Position numbers and translations under genes: made by a program. Source: Muribaculaceae bacterium (GTDB lineage Bacteria > Bacteroidota > Bacteroidia > Bacteroidales > Muribaculaceae). From it: a stretch of DNA of 17,729 bases. The notes below the pieces were generated by a model that had not been told where the DNA came from, made no database searches, and was given only the letters and a program-made list of their open reading frames with translations. The DNA lies in contig CADFRV010000015.1 in assembly GCA_902836725.1 (NCBI GenBank), positions 1 through 17,729 of the forward strand, read 5' to 3'. Of the stretch, positions 1-5,923 are shown one piece after another (positions within the stretch are counted from its first letter, which is position 1; each line of letters opens with the position of its first letter).

Positions 1-47
1 AACACCTCGGAGAGGTGGGAACAATCCAAATTATGAATACCAAGTCT

Positions 48-77
48 GGGGAAACGACAACAATCAATTCCCCTTTT
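48..77 (+). terminator. Possible rho-independent terminator
   Basis: GGGGAA (48-53) pairs with TTCCCC (68-73) across a 14-nt loop, and TTTT follows at 74-77. It would end a transcript entering from the left of the window. The stem is short and the loop long, so it is only moderately convincing. Confidence 0.4.
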
Positions 78-138
78 CATCAACATGATGTTGTCACATC
101 GAGCTGCCGGAGATGGCGTGGCGGAATCCGGAACTACG

Positions 139-174
139 AAAAAGCAAACCGGGCCCGATTCACATCGGTCCCGG
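139..174 (-). terminator. Rho-independent terminator on the minus strand
   Basis: On the minus strand an 11-position stem (174-164 with 159-149, one mismatch at 154/169) closes a GTGA loop, which fits the GNRA tetraloop pattern, and is followed by TTTGCTTTTT. It lies about 230 bp past the guanine deaminase stop codon and is the first good terminator for that transcript. It could also end an unannotated small RNA encoded between 175 and 403. Confidence 0.6.
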
Positions 175-315
175 CTCAATCCTTATTGGCATTTGTATAT
201 GAAACAAACTTATCAGTATCCTTTTGTGGCTTAATTAAATTCTCGTAACCGGTGCCCGGAGCGGAAATCAGCCGAATATCGGCCGGCGGCCGCACATGGC
301 ACCTCGCCACAGTTC

Positions 316-387
316 ATTCACTTATCATTCATTCAATTATTACTCCAATTAATCAATCATTCATTCAATCATTCAAATTCTCAATAT
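316..387. repeat. Degenerate 8-bp tandem repeat tract
   Basis: Nine consecutive 8-bp units can be read without an indel from 316 to 387, resembling ATCATTCA / TTCAATCA. The unit pair ATCATTCA-TTCAAT recurs at 324 and again exactly 32 bp (four units) later at 356. The tract begins 16 bp past the guanine deaminase stop codon. It is AT-rich and too degenerate and short to be a CRISPR array. Compare the tracts at 8701-8921. Confidence 0.6.
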
Positions 388-403
388 CTTTGAAGCGGAG
401 GAG

Positions 404-907
404 TCAATACTCCACTTTATCTTCTTTTTCAGCCCACTTCTCGAACGCGCGGATTGTACCGGCATTCTTGATGCGGATGCAGGGGATAGCCCTCTCCACC
501 TGCGGTTTGCGGAACTCGCGATACAGGAACCTGTCGGAAAAATTGATGCTGTCGGCATCATCCTGGGTATTCCCGTAATATATGCGGCTCACACCTGCCC
601 AATATAGCGCCGAAAGGCACATGGGACACGGCTCACAGGAACTATAGACCGTGCAGCCCGCGAGGTTGAATGTGCCCAGTCTGGAGCACGCCTCGCGTAT
701 GGCATTCACCTCCGCATGGGCGGTAGGATCATTGGTCAGTGTCACCGAATTGGCGCCTGTAGCCACTATCTCGCCATCACGTACGATCACAGCACCGAAA
801 GGACCGCCTCCGCGATCGATGTTTTCCTCTGCTATGCGCGCCGCCATTTCCATGAAACGCACATCCTGCGCCGTTATATTGTCTTTAACTGTTGTATCCA
901 TGCTCAT
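404..907 (-). CDS. guaD: Guanine deaminase (cytidine deaminase-like fold)
   Basis: Zinc hydrolase that converts guanine to xanthine and ammonia in cytosolic purine salvage. The 167-residue protein carries the deaminase signatures HAE (residues 64-66; His zinc ligand, Glu proton shuttle) and PCPMC (93-97; two Cys ligands). The segment NDPTAHAEVNAIR and the C-terminal tail ending in KVEY resemble Bacillus subtilis GuaD, in which the swapped C-terminal tail ending in Tyr closes the active site. This favours guanine deaminase over the tRNA adenosine deaminase TadA, which lacks that tail. The start could be 907 or the Met at 901; there is no Shine-Dalgarno sequence, as is usual in Bacteroidota. 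It appears to be a single-gene transcript. Substrate specificity is inferred from motifs, so another purine-type base remains possible. Confidence 0.88.
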   Translation of the reverse strand: MSMDTTVKDNITAQDVRFMEMAARIAEENIDRGGGPFGAVIVRDGEIVATGANSVTLTNDPTAHAEVNAIREACSRLGTFNLAGCTVYSSCEPCPMCLSALYWAGVSRIYYGNTQDDADSINFSDRFLYREFRKPQVERAIPCIRIKNAGTIRAFEKWAEKEDKVEY

Positions 908-1268
908 TTATTTTTAAGTCTTTTGCGTTATAACGCTTTTAACACGTATAAAGTTAACAGGCCGAGGCTGCACACGACAACCGGATAAAGAGTATGGCAC
1001 TCAGTCTTAACAACACAAACATACCTGAGGGGAGCGGAGACAGAGGAACCGACTGTAATCCAGAGATATATAGCAAAACATGCTATCGGTTTGGCTGGTA
1101 TGGCCGGCTCAACCCGGCAGAGTATATTAGGTCTGTTTTCTTAAGCAAGGCAAAATAACAAAAGTTTTATGAAATAACAAGCAAATCGTTTGTTAATAAA
1201 CGCTAATTGTAGACCTTATTACCACAAATCGGTCTCACAAGCAACAGAACGCGATTTTTACATGCTTT
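908..1268. other. Intergenic region upstream of guaD
   Basis: 361 bp with no plausible gene. It holds the probable guaD promoter and palindrome at its left end. Two small perfect hairpins are visible in the middle: ATAGCA/TGCTAT (1070-1086, 5-nt loop) and GCCGG/CCGGC (1103-1118, 6-nt loop). The right part (1140-1268) is AT-rich and contains no convincing terminator for tilS, which ends at 1269. I found no tRNA. Confidence 0.5.
925..980 (-). promoter_or_regulatory. Possible guaD promoter with 12-bp palindrome
   Basis: On the minus strand, TAACTTTA (956-949) matches the Bacteroidota -7 box TAnnTTTG at five of the six fixed positions, with TTG at 980-978 and a 21-bp spacer as a possible -33 box. 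Just downstream of the expected start site lies the perfect palindrome GCGTTATAACGC (925-936), 18 bp before the guaD start codon. That is a suitable place for a repressor operator, but the palindrome is short and AT-centred and could be chance. Confidence 0.35.
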
Positions 1269-2636
1269 TCAAATATGTTTTTTAACATTTTCCGACCCGT
1301 TTTCACGATCCGGAAACGTAGCGCGCAGCCTCACTACCTTACTGGAGGCAGCAGTCACCGGGAAATGCCGCGATGTCCTGAAGCCGACGATCCAGACCGG
1401 TTCATCGTCGCATGCGAGAATCCATACACGTTTTTTCTCACTCAACGGCACCTTAGCCTCGGTGATGATCGAGCTGACGGCACGGGTGCCCCGCATTCCG
1501 AAGGGGGCTATCCTGTCGGAATGGCGCCAACGGCGCAACTCCCATCTGGCGGTGCCGTTGTCAAGCACGCTCCCGTCGAGCCACATCTCCACAGGATCGC
1601 GCGCGGGCGCGAAATCCTCCGCGGGCAGCACATCGGCCGTAATGCACGGTTTCCCTTCGCATGCATCCCCATCGTCAGCATCAGCAGCATCCTCAGCCCC
1701 CAGACGGATCAGACGCCCACGGTCAAGCAGATAGCGTATGCCACCGCTCCCCTCGAAGATCTTGCCCGACACATCAGGGCGCGACATTATCCTCTTGACA
1801 GTAGGAAATGCCAGCCCGCAGTCAAGGAGATAATACAGCTTCGACGCCCCGAGCGGATCCACTGCCAGAGTTTCCAGAAGTATCTCTCCCGAAGGCCCCG
1901 TGACTTTGACACGCAGTTCATCTATGAATCCCTGCAGCAGCGAGAGGTCGCGGCGAAGATTTGACGCACTCCGCTCCACTGCCGCTGAGGCACCCGGAAA
2001 TTGCGCCTCCAGGGCCGGCAGTGTCTCAAGCCTCAGGCGGTTGCGTTTGAAATCGGGCTGCAGATTTGTAGAGTCCACCACATAACCGATACCTTCCCGC
2101 TCCAGATAAGTCCGCAGACTGTCGCGGTCCACTCCAAGCAGCGGCCTCAGGATATATCCGCGGGCCGGAGGTATGGCGGCCAGTCCGCGCAGACCGCTTC
2201 CGCGCAAAAGGTTCAGAAAGAAAGTCTCCACATTGTCGGAGGCATGATGCGCCGTAAGAAGAGGGAAACCGGTAGCGTCGTGCTCGCCGTCGAACCATGC
2301 GTAGCGCAACTCTCTCGCAGCCATCTCCACCGATTCACCGGTAGCGGCCACACGCGCATGCACATTGAAATGGCGCACCTTAAGCTCTACCCCGAGCCGG
2401 GCGCACAATCCGCGGCAAAAACGCTCGTCGCGGTCGCTTTCGTCACCACGCAGATGAAAATTGCAATGGAGCGCCACAGCCCTGAAACCGGCGGCTGCCA
2501 CGGCAGCAAGAAGCGCCGTGGAGTCTGCTCCCCCGCTGAAAGCCACCATTACCGGTGCACCCTCCGTTATCCCGCTTTTACGTAGCTCACTACCCACAAT
2601 GCGGGGCAAAGCATGCTTGATCTCCTCCACTGGCAT
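1269..2636 (-). CDS. tilS: tRNA(Ile)-lysidine synthase
   Basis: TilS uses ATP and lysine to convert C34 of the CAU-anticodon tRNA-Ile to lysidine, which changes its decoding from AUG to AUA; the enzyme is essential in most bacteria. The N-terminal PP-loop ATP pyrophosphatase motif SGGADS is at residues 34-39, and the segment RNRLRLETLPAL is typical of TilS. A C-terminal TilS substrate-binding domain starts near residue 365 (WELRRWRHSDR). I chose the ATG at 2636 (455 residues) because it overlaps the stop codon of the upstream phosphatase gene as TGATG, the usual form of translational coupling. An in-frame ATG at 2663 would add nine residues (beginning MPPPSSS) that look like read-through of the upstream gene. 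No clear terminator follows. Confidence 0.9.
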   Translation of the reverse strand: MPVEEIKHALPRIVGSELRKSGITEGAPVMVAFSGGADSTALLAAVAAAGFRAVALHCNFHLRGDESDRDERFCRGLCARLGVELKVRHFNVHARVAATGESVEMAARELRYAWFDGEHDATGFPLLTAHHASDNVETFFLNLLRGSGLRGLAAIPPARGYILRPLLGVDRDSLRTYLEREGIGYVVDSTNLQPDFKRNRLRLETLPALEAQFPGASAAVERSASNLRRDLSLLQGFIDELRVKVTGPSGEILLETLAVDPLGASKLYYLLDCGLAFPTVKRIMSRPDVSGKIFEGSGGIRYLLDRGRLIRLGAEDAADADDGDACEGKPCITADVLPAEDFAPARDPVEMWLDGSVLDNGTARWELRRWRHSDRIAPFGMRGTRAVSSIITEAKVPLSEKKRVWILACDDEPVWIVGFRTSRHFPVTAASSKVVRLRATFPDRENGSENVKKHI

Positions 2637-3904
2637 CACGGCTGAAGATGAAGGGGGAGGCATCTCACGAGATATTCACGCGCCTCCTCCCAGGGGATAT
2701 ATATCCTGTCGGAATCGGGGAACAGCGGCACGGCATGCTCGTTGAGATCGAAACGCACACACCATCCCCCTTTGTCGGTGCGGAAGAGCACCATCTGCAG
2801 ATTCGCCGCCATCGGCACCACATCGAAGTCTTTCCAGTGCAGCCCCACCGTATCGAAATAGTTGGTCATGTAATAGCAGCCGCGCAAGCGCATGAGCGAC
2901 AACAGCGGCATGAGCGTTTCGGCATGCCCGAAACGCAGCTCCACATTGAAGCGGTTCTTCCCTGCCACGGCGGCATCGGTGGTGGTGATGAGGTTCAGCA
3001 ACAGATCAGAGGCAATCAGCGCCGGGACAGTGGAAAGCGTGGTGGCGGTGCGCCGCAGGTAATGGCCGAGATTCTCGCATGCCCACAGCGAGTTAAGCTC
3101 GGCGACGGTGAAGAATTTTTCCAGATCCACATCCATCCCCATAGCGGGAAGCCCCGCGAGCACCTTGTATTCGGTCCACGACATATCAAGCGCCTCCTTG
3201 TTGCTCAGAAAATCGGAGTCGGTAAGCAGACGCCGCGCGGGAGCCGCCGGAGCCGTGGTCTCGAAAAACATTTTATACGGCGCTTCCCACTCTTTGGCAT
3301 CGCTCCACTCTATGTATTCCTTGTCGACATCAAACGGGCGCATCAGCGGCGAGGTCTGGTGTCCCGAAGCGGTGTACAGCTCCACACGGTTGTTGAGCCG
3401 GTCGAGCTGATGCGTGAACTCATACATGCTCATCACGCAACGGGGGGAATATGAGCTTATGGCATTCACCTTTCCGTTGATGAACAGCTTGGGATAGGCG
3501 AGGAACATGCGCGAGGCTATGCCCCTCTGCTCTGCCATACCGAGCGAGTCGAGCGCGCCCCAGCGGTTGTGGGATATGTCGGCCACATATCGGGCAATCG
3601 TCAGCAGTTCCTTACCCTCGGGAGCGAGCACCCCTGCGGAATCGGCCCGGTCAAGGAAGGCTATAAGTTCCACCGTAGTCTTGGCCGACGAGAGAAAGCG
3701 GGCCCCGTGCCGCCCCACATGGTTGACAAACACCGGAGTAAGTGAATCGGGATATGCGGCCGGATCCTCTGGAGCGGGATAGGGCATGGCGGAACCGAGA
3801 CACTCGGCCACTGTATAGTCGGTAGCCATAGGATCCGCGCCCCACACCGCAGTCGGCATGATGCAGCAAAGGGCTATGGCCAACAATTTCAGGAATCTGT
3901 TCAC
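2636..3904 (-). CDS. Secreted histidine acid phosphatase, MINPP/phytase-like
   Basis: Clade-2 histidine phosphatase expected to remove phosphates from inositol polyphosphates or other phosphomonoesters outside the cytoplasm. Residues 1-22 form a signal peptide (hydrophobic core then AVWGA). The catalytic motif RHGAR is at 65-69, with His66 the expected nucleophile. The proton-donor motif is HAE at 327-329 rather than the HD of classical phytases; HAE marks the multiple inositol polyphosphate phosphatase (MINPP) branch. The length of 422 residues fits Bacteroides MINPP enzymes such as the characterised Bacteroides thetaiotaomicron phytase. The stop overlaps the tilS start (TGATG), so the two are probably co-transcribed. 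Substrate is inferred from motifs only. No lipobox is visible, so it should be soluble in the periplasm or exported. Confidence 0.82.
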   Translation of the reverse strand: MNRFLKLLAIALCCIMPTAVWGADPMATDYTVAECLGSAMPYPAPEDPAAYPDSLTPVFVNHVGRHGARFLSSAKTTVELIAFLDRADSAGVLAPEGKELLTIARYVADISHNRWGALDSLGMAEQRGIASRMFLAYPKLFINGKVNAISSYSPRCVMSMYEFTHQLDRLNNRVELYTASGHQTSPLMRPFDVDKEYIEWSDAKEWEAPYKMFFETTAPAAPARRLLTDSDFLSNKEALDMSWTEYKVLAGLPAMGMDVDLEKFFTVAELNSLWACENLGHYLRRTATTLSTVPALIASDLLLNLITTTDAAVAGKNRFNVELRFGHAETLMPLLSLMRLRGCYYMTNYFDTVGLHWKDFDVVPMAANLQMVLFRTDKGGWCVRFDLNEHAVPLFPDSDRIYIPWEEAREYLVRCLPLHLQP

Positions 3905-3922
3905 GTTTTCGTTCTGTTTTGT

Positions 3923-3930
3923 TAATTTTG
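3923..3930 (+). promoter_or_regulatory. -7 box for the TPR-folP-cdaA unit
   Basis: TAATTTTG matches TAnnTTTG exactly. Transcription would start near 3936, about 30 bp before the ATG at 3966. The -33 position would fall around 3899-3902, on the start codon of the divergent phosphatase gene, where I see no good TTTG. The box lies inside the predicted leader of the divergent gene. Confidence 0.5.
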
Positions 3931-3939
3931 TATCTGAAA

Positions 3940-3957
3940 AAGTTTGTCAACAAACTT
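3940..3957. promoter_or_regulatory. 8-bp inverted repeat between divergent starts
   Basis: AAGTTTGTCAACAAACTT consists of two perfect 8-bp arms separated by CA. It sits between the two predicted transcription starts of a 61-bp divergent intergenic region, and its right arm forms most of the phosphatase -7 box. It could be an operator acting on both genes, although part of its symmetry comes from the -7 box itself. Confidence 0.4.
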
Positions 3958-3982
3958 AGTGAATTATGATGAATCCACAAAA
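3951..3982 (-). promoter_or_regulatory. Phosphatase-tilS promoter
   Basis: On the minus strand TAAGTTTG (3958-3951) is an exact TAnnTTTG, and TTTTG (3982-3978) lies 19 bp upstream as the -33 box, giving both halves of the Bacteroides consensus. Start would be near 3945, leaving a leader of about 40 nt. The -33 box lies inside the first codons of the divergent TPR gene. Confidence 0.6.
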
Positions 3983-4238
3983 TATAAAAAACGCCATCGA
4001 AGGAAAAGTTCTTCCGGAAGCGCTCAAAACCATAGAGGATCTGCTCGCTGAAAATCCGGAAGACGCGAATCTGCTGATAGCGCGCGGCAAGATACTCTGG
4101 AGCATGGGCAAGCGTGGAGAGGCCATGAGCGATTACGCCAAGGCGGAACGCCTGGATCCCGAAGGGCCGGCACGTCTCCTCATCGAGCACTCCAACTCCA
4201 TTATGGATTTCTTCAACCCCGACCTGCTCAATCCCTGA
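3966..4238 (+). CDS. Small TPR-like protein
   Basis: A 90-residue soluble protein with no signal peptide or membrane segment. It reads as about two tetratricopeptide helical hairpins: ALKTIEDLLAENPEDANLLI (residues 19-38) followed by ARGKILWSMGKRGEAMSDYAKAERLDPEGP (39-68). This has the TPR pattern of small and aromatic residues with a terminal Asp-Pro. TPR modules mediate protein contacts, so an adaptor role is plausible, but the partner is unknown. The start is ATGATG at 3966; either Met is possible. It precedes folP by 22 bp, so it may be part of the folP-cdaA unit, although folP also has its own possible -7 box. Confidence 0.75.
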   Translation: MMNPQNIKNAIEGKVLPEALKTIEDLLAENPEDANLLIARGKILWSMGKRGEAMSDYAKAERLDPEGPARLLIEHSNSIMDFFNPDLLNP

Positions 4239-4248
4239 AAATTTTTCG

Positions 4249-4256
4249 TAACTTCG
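4249..4256 (+). promoter_or_regulatory. Possible folP -7 box next to the start codon
   Basis: TAACTTCG matches TAnnTTTG at five of six fixed positions and ends only 4 bp before the folP ATG at 4261. A transcript started from it would have almost no leader. I see no good TTTG at the -33 position, so it may be a chance match. Confidence 0.35.
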
Positions 4257-4260
4257 CGAC

Positions 4261-5127
4261 ATGACGCCATTCACCCTCAATCTAAAAGGCAGACTCCTTG
4301 AGATCAGCCGCCCCCAGGTGATGGGGATACTCAACGTTACCCCCGACTCCTTCTATGCCGGATCCCACTCTTTCGGAGAGCGGGAAGCCGACGCCCGCGC
4401 GGCGGAACTCATCGGCGAAGGAGCCGACATGATAGATGTGGGGGGCTACTCCTCGCGCCCCGGTGCCGATCCGGTGGATGCCGTGGAGGAGATGCGCCGC
4501 GTGCGCATGGGGATAGAGGCCGTAAGACGTATCAGCAGCGACATACCGGTGTCGGTAGATACGTTCCGCGCCGATGTGGCACGCCGGGCAGTGGAGGAAT
4601 GGGGCGCCGATATCGTGAACGACATATCGGGAGGAGCGCTCGACCCCGCCATGTTCGGCACAGTGGCGTCGCTGCGGGTGCCATACATACTGATGCATAT
4701 GCGGGGCACACCGCAGACCATGCAGACCCTCACGGAATACACCGATGTCACAGCCGACGTGGCGGCGGAGCTGTCGCGTCCGCTCGAGACACTCCGGCGC
4801 ATGGGAGTGGCCGACATAATAGTGGATCCAGGTTTCGGTTTCGCCAAGACACTCGCCCAGAACTACGAGCTTATGGCACACCTGCCCCAACTCGGCCGCA
4901 TGCTCGGGTGCCCGATACTTACAGGGATTTCACGCAAGTCAATGATCACGCGCCTGTGCGGCATACCGGCCGAAGAGGCGCTTGCAGGCACAGTGGCGCT
5001 CAATACCGCCGCCATCCTCGCCGGCACGGCCATAATAAGGGTACACGACGTGGCAGAGGGTGTGCAGACCGTAAAGGTGGCACAGGCGCTTATGGAAGCG
5101 GCCCCGGAAACGCAGATTTATCTCTAA
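4261..5127 (+). CDS. folP: Dihydropteroate synthase
   Basis: Condenses 6-hydroxymethyl-7,8-dihydropterin diphosphate with p-aminobenzoate to form dihydropteroate in folate synthesis; it is the sulfonamide target. The TIM-barrel loop motifs are all present: NVTPDSF (25-31), GGYSSRPGA (61-69, with Ser where many homologues have Thr), DTF (100-102), NDISGG (120-125), MHMRGTP (145-151), DPGFGFAK (189-196), SRKS (224-227) and the terminal RVHDV (260-264). The length of 288 residues is normal. cdaA follows after 19 bp, a pairing often seen in Bacteroidota, so the two are probably co-transcribed. The Ser in the second loop is a natural variant to note, not evidence of drug resistance. Confidence 0.95.
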   Translation: MTPFTLNLKGRLLEISRPQVMGILNVTPDSFYAGSHSFGEREADARAAELIGEGADMIDVGGYSSRPGADPVDAVEEMRRVRMGIEAVRRISSDIPVSVDTFRADVARRAVEEWGADIVNDISGGALDPAMFGTVASLRVPYILMHMRGTPQTMQTLTEYTDVTADVAAELSRPLETLRRMGVADIIVDPGFGFAKTLAQNYELMAHLPQLGRMLGCPILTGISRKSMITRLCGIPAEEALAGTVALNTAAILAGTAIIRVHDVAEGVQTVKVAQALMEAAPETQIYL

Positions 5128-5146
5128 CCTAACTTCACCGGAGAAA

Positions 5147-5923
5147 GTGATTGAATCATTCGGAATAAAGGATATACTCGACATAGTGATAGTGGCGCTG
5201 ATGCTCTACTATCTCTATAAGATAATGAAAGAGTCGGGCACCATAAACATTTTTTACGGGGTGCTCGCCTTCGTGCTGGTATGGGTAGTGGCCGCCGAGA
5301 TCCTCGAGATGAAGCTCATCGGCACCATCCTCGACAAAGTGATGAGCATAGGTCTGCTCATACTCGTGATCATTTTCCAGGACCAGATAAAGCGGTTTCT
5401 CGTGGAACTGGGATCCAAAAAGCGGTGGAAATTTCTCACATCCCTTTTCCACCACCGGGAGAAGGAGAACGCCGAGGACATACACGCCCGCGTGATGCCT
5501 ATCGTGTATGCATGCATGAACATGTCGAAAAGCAAGACCGGCGCGCTGATAGTGATACAGCAGGATGTGCCACTCGAAAACTACGAGAAGAGCGGCGACA
5601 TAATCAACGCCGAGATAAACTCGCGCCTGATAGAGAACATTTTCTTCAAGAACTCCCCGCTCCAGGACGGAGCCATGATCATCGATGGCGGACGCATAAA
5701 AGCCGCCGGATGCATACTTCCCGTAAGCCATGACACCAATGTGCCCCGCGCGCTTGGACTGCGCCACCGCTCCGCCCTGGGCATCTCCCAGGCCACAGAC
5801 GCATTCGCCATCGTGGTGAGCGAGGAGACCGGCAACATCTCGGTAGCTTATCACGGGCGCCTGTCAACACGCCTCAGCTCAACCGAACTCGAGAAACGCC
5901 TCTCGCACCTGTCGATCATCTGA
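5147..5923 (+). CDS. cdaA: Membrane diadenylate cyclase (c-di-AMP synthase)
   Basis: Joins two ATP molecules into cyclic di-AMP, a second messenger for osmotic and cell-wall homeostasis. Three N-terminal membrane helices (about 10-28, 34-53 and 60-78) are followed by a DisA_N/DAC domain. It has the signature motifs DGA (174-176) and RHR (206-208) plus SEETG (225-229), so the enzyme looks intact. The length of 258 residues is typical of CdaA (also called DacA). The start is GTG at 5147; no ATG lies near the beginning of the conserved region. Unlike Firmicutes loci, no cdaR or glmM neighbour is seen, only folP upstream. Its 3' end overlaps the convergent hydrolase-like gene by 8 bp (5916-5923). 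Confidence 0.94.
   Translation: MIESFGIKDILDIVIVALMLYYLYKIMKESGTINIFYGVLAFVLVWVVAAEILEMKLIGTILDKVMSIGLLILVIIFQDQIKRFLVELGSKKRWKFLTSLFHHREKENAEDIHARVMPIVYACMNMSKSKTGALIVIQQDVPLENYEKSGDIINAEINSRLIENIFFKNSPLQDGAMIIDGGRIKAAGCILPVSHDTNVPRALGLRHRSALGISQATDAFAIVVSEETGNISVAYHGRLSTRLSSTELEKRLSHLSII

Larger units (their letters stand above)
1..403. other. Left-edge intergenic region without a confident gene
   Basis: No reading frame here resembles a known protein; the two open frames on the + strand are short, low-complexity and unlike coding sequence. What is visible: a small hairpin at the extreme left (arms CACCTC and GAGGTG near 4-18), a + strand terminator-like hairpin (48-77), a minus strand terminator-like hairpin (139-174), a GC-rich stretch at 251-303 whose ends pair (GGTGCC with GGCACC) around an inner GCCGA/TCGGC hairpin, and an 8-bp repeat tract (316-387). 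The structured 250-303 block followed by the minus strand terminator could be the 3' part of the guanine deaminase transcript or a small RNA. I cannot name an RNA family. Confidence 0.5.

Noticed and set aside
104..180. A stretch beginning GCCGGAGATGGCGTGGCGGA that looks like the 5' end of a tRNA-Leu
   Set aside because: No anticodon stem, T-arm sequence or matching acceptor 3' strand follows; the downstream part forms a terminator hairpin on the other strand instead.
15..578. Two short + strand frames (15-248 and 252-578)
   Set aside because: Neither has a recognisable domain; the first contains terminator-like hairpins and the second crosses the repeat tract and the antisense of guaD.
1203..1236. 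AGACC/GGTCT inverted repeat downstream of tilS as a terminator
   Set aside because: Only five base pairs with a long loop and no T-run on the minus strand.
2648..3454. A 268-codon open frame on the + strand
   Set aside because: It is antisense to the MINPP-like phosphatase, and its composition (many His, Arg, Gln) is typical of a shadow frame.
4282..4890. A 202-codon minus strand frame, and a similar 232-codon frame at 5156-5854
   Set aside because: Both are shadows inside folP and cdaA, whose + strand products carry complete family motifs.
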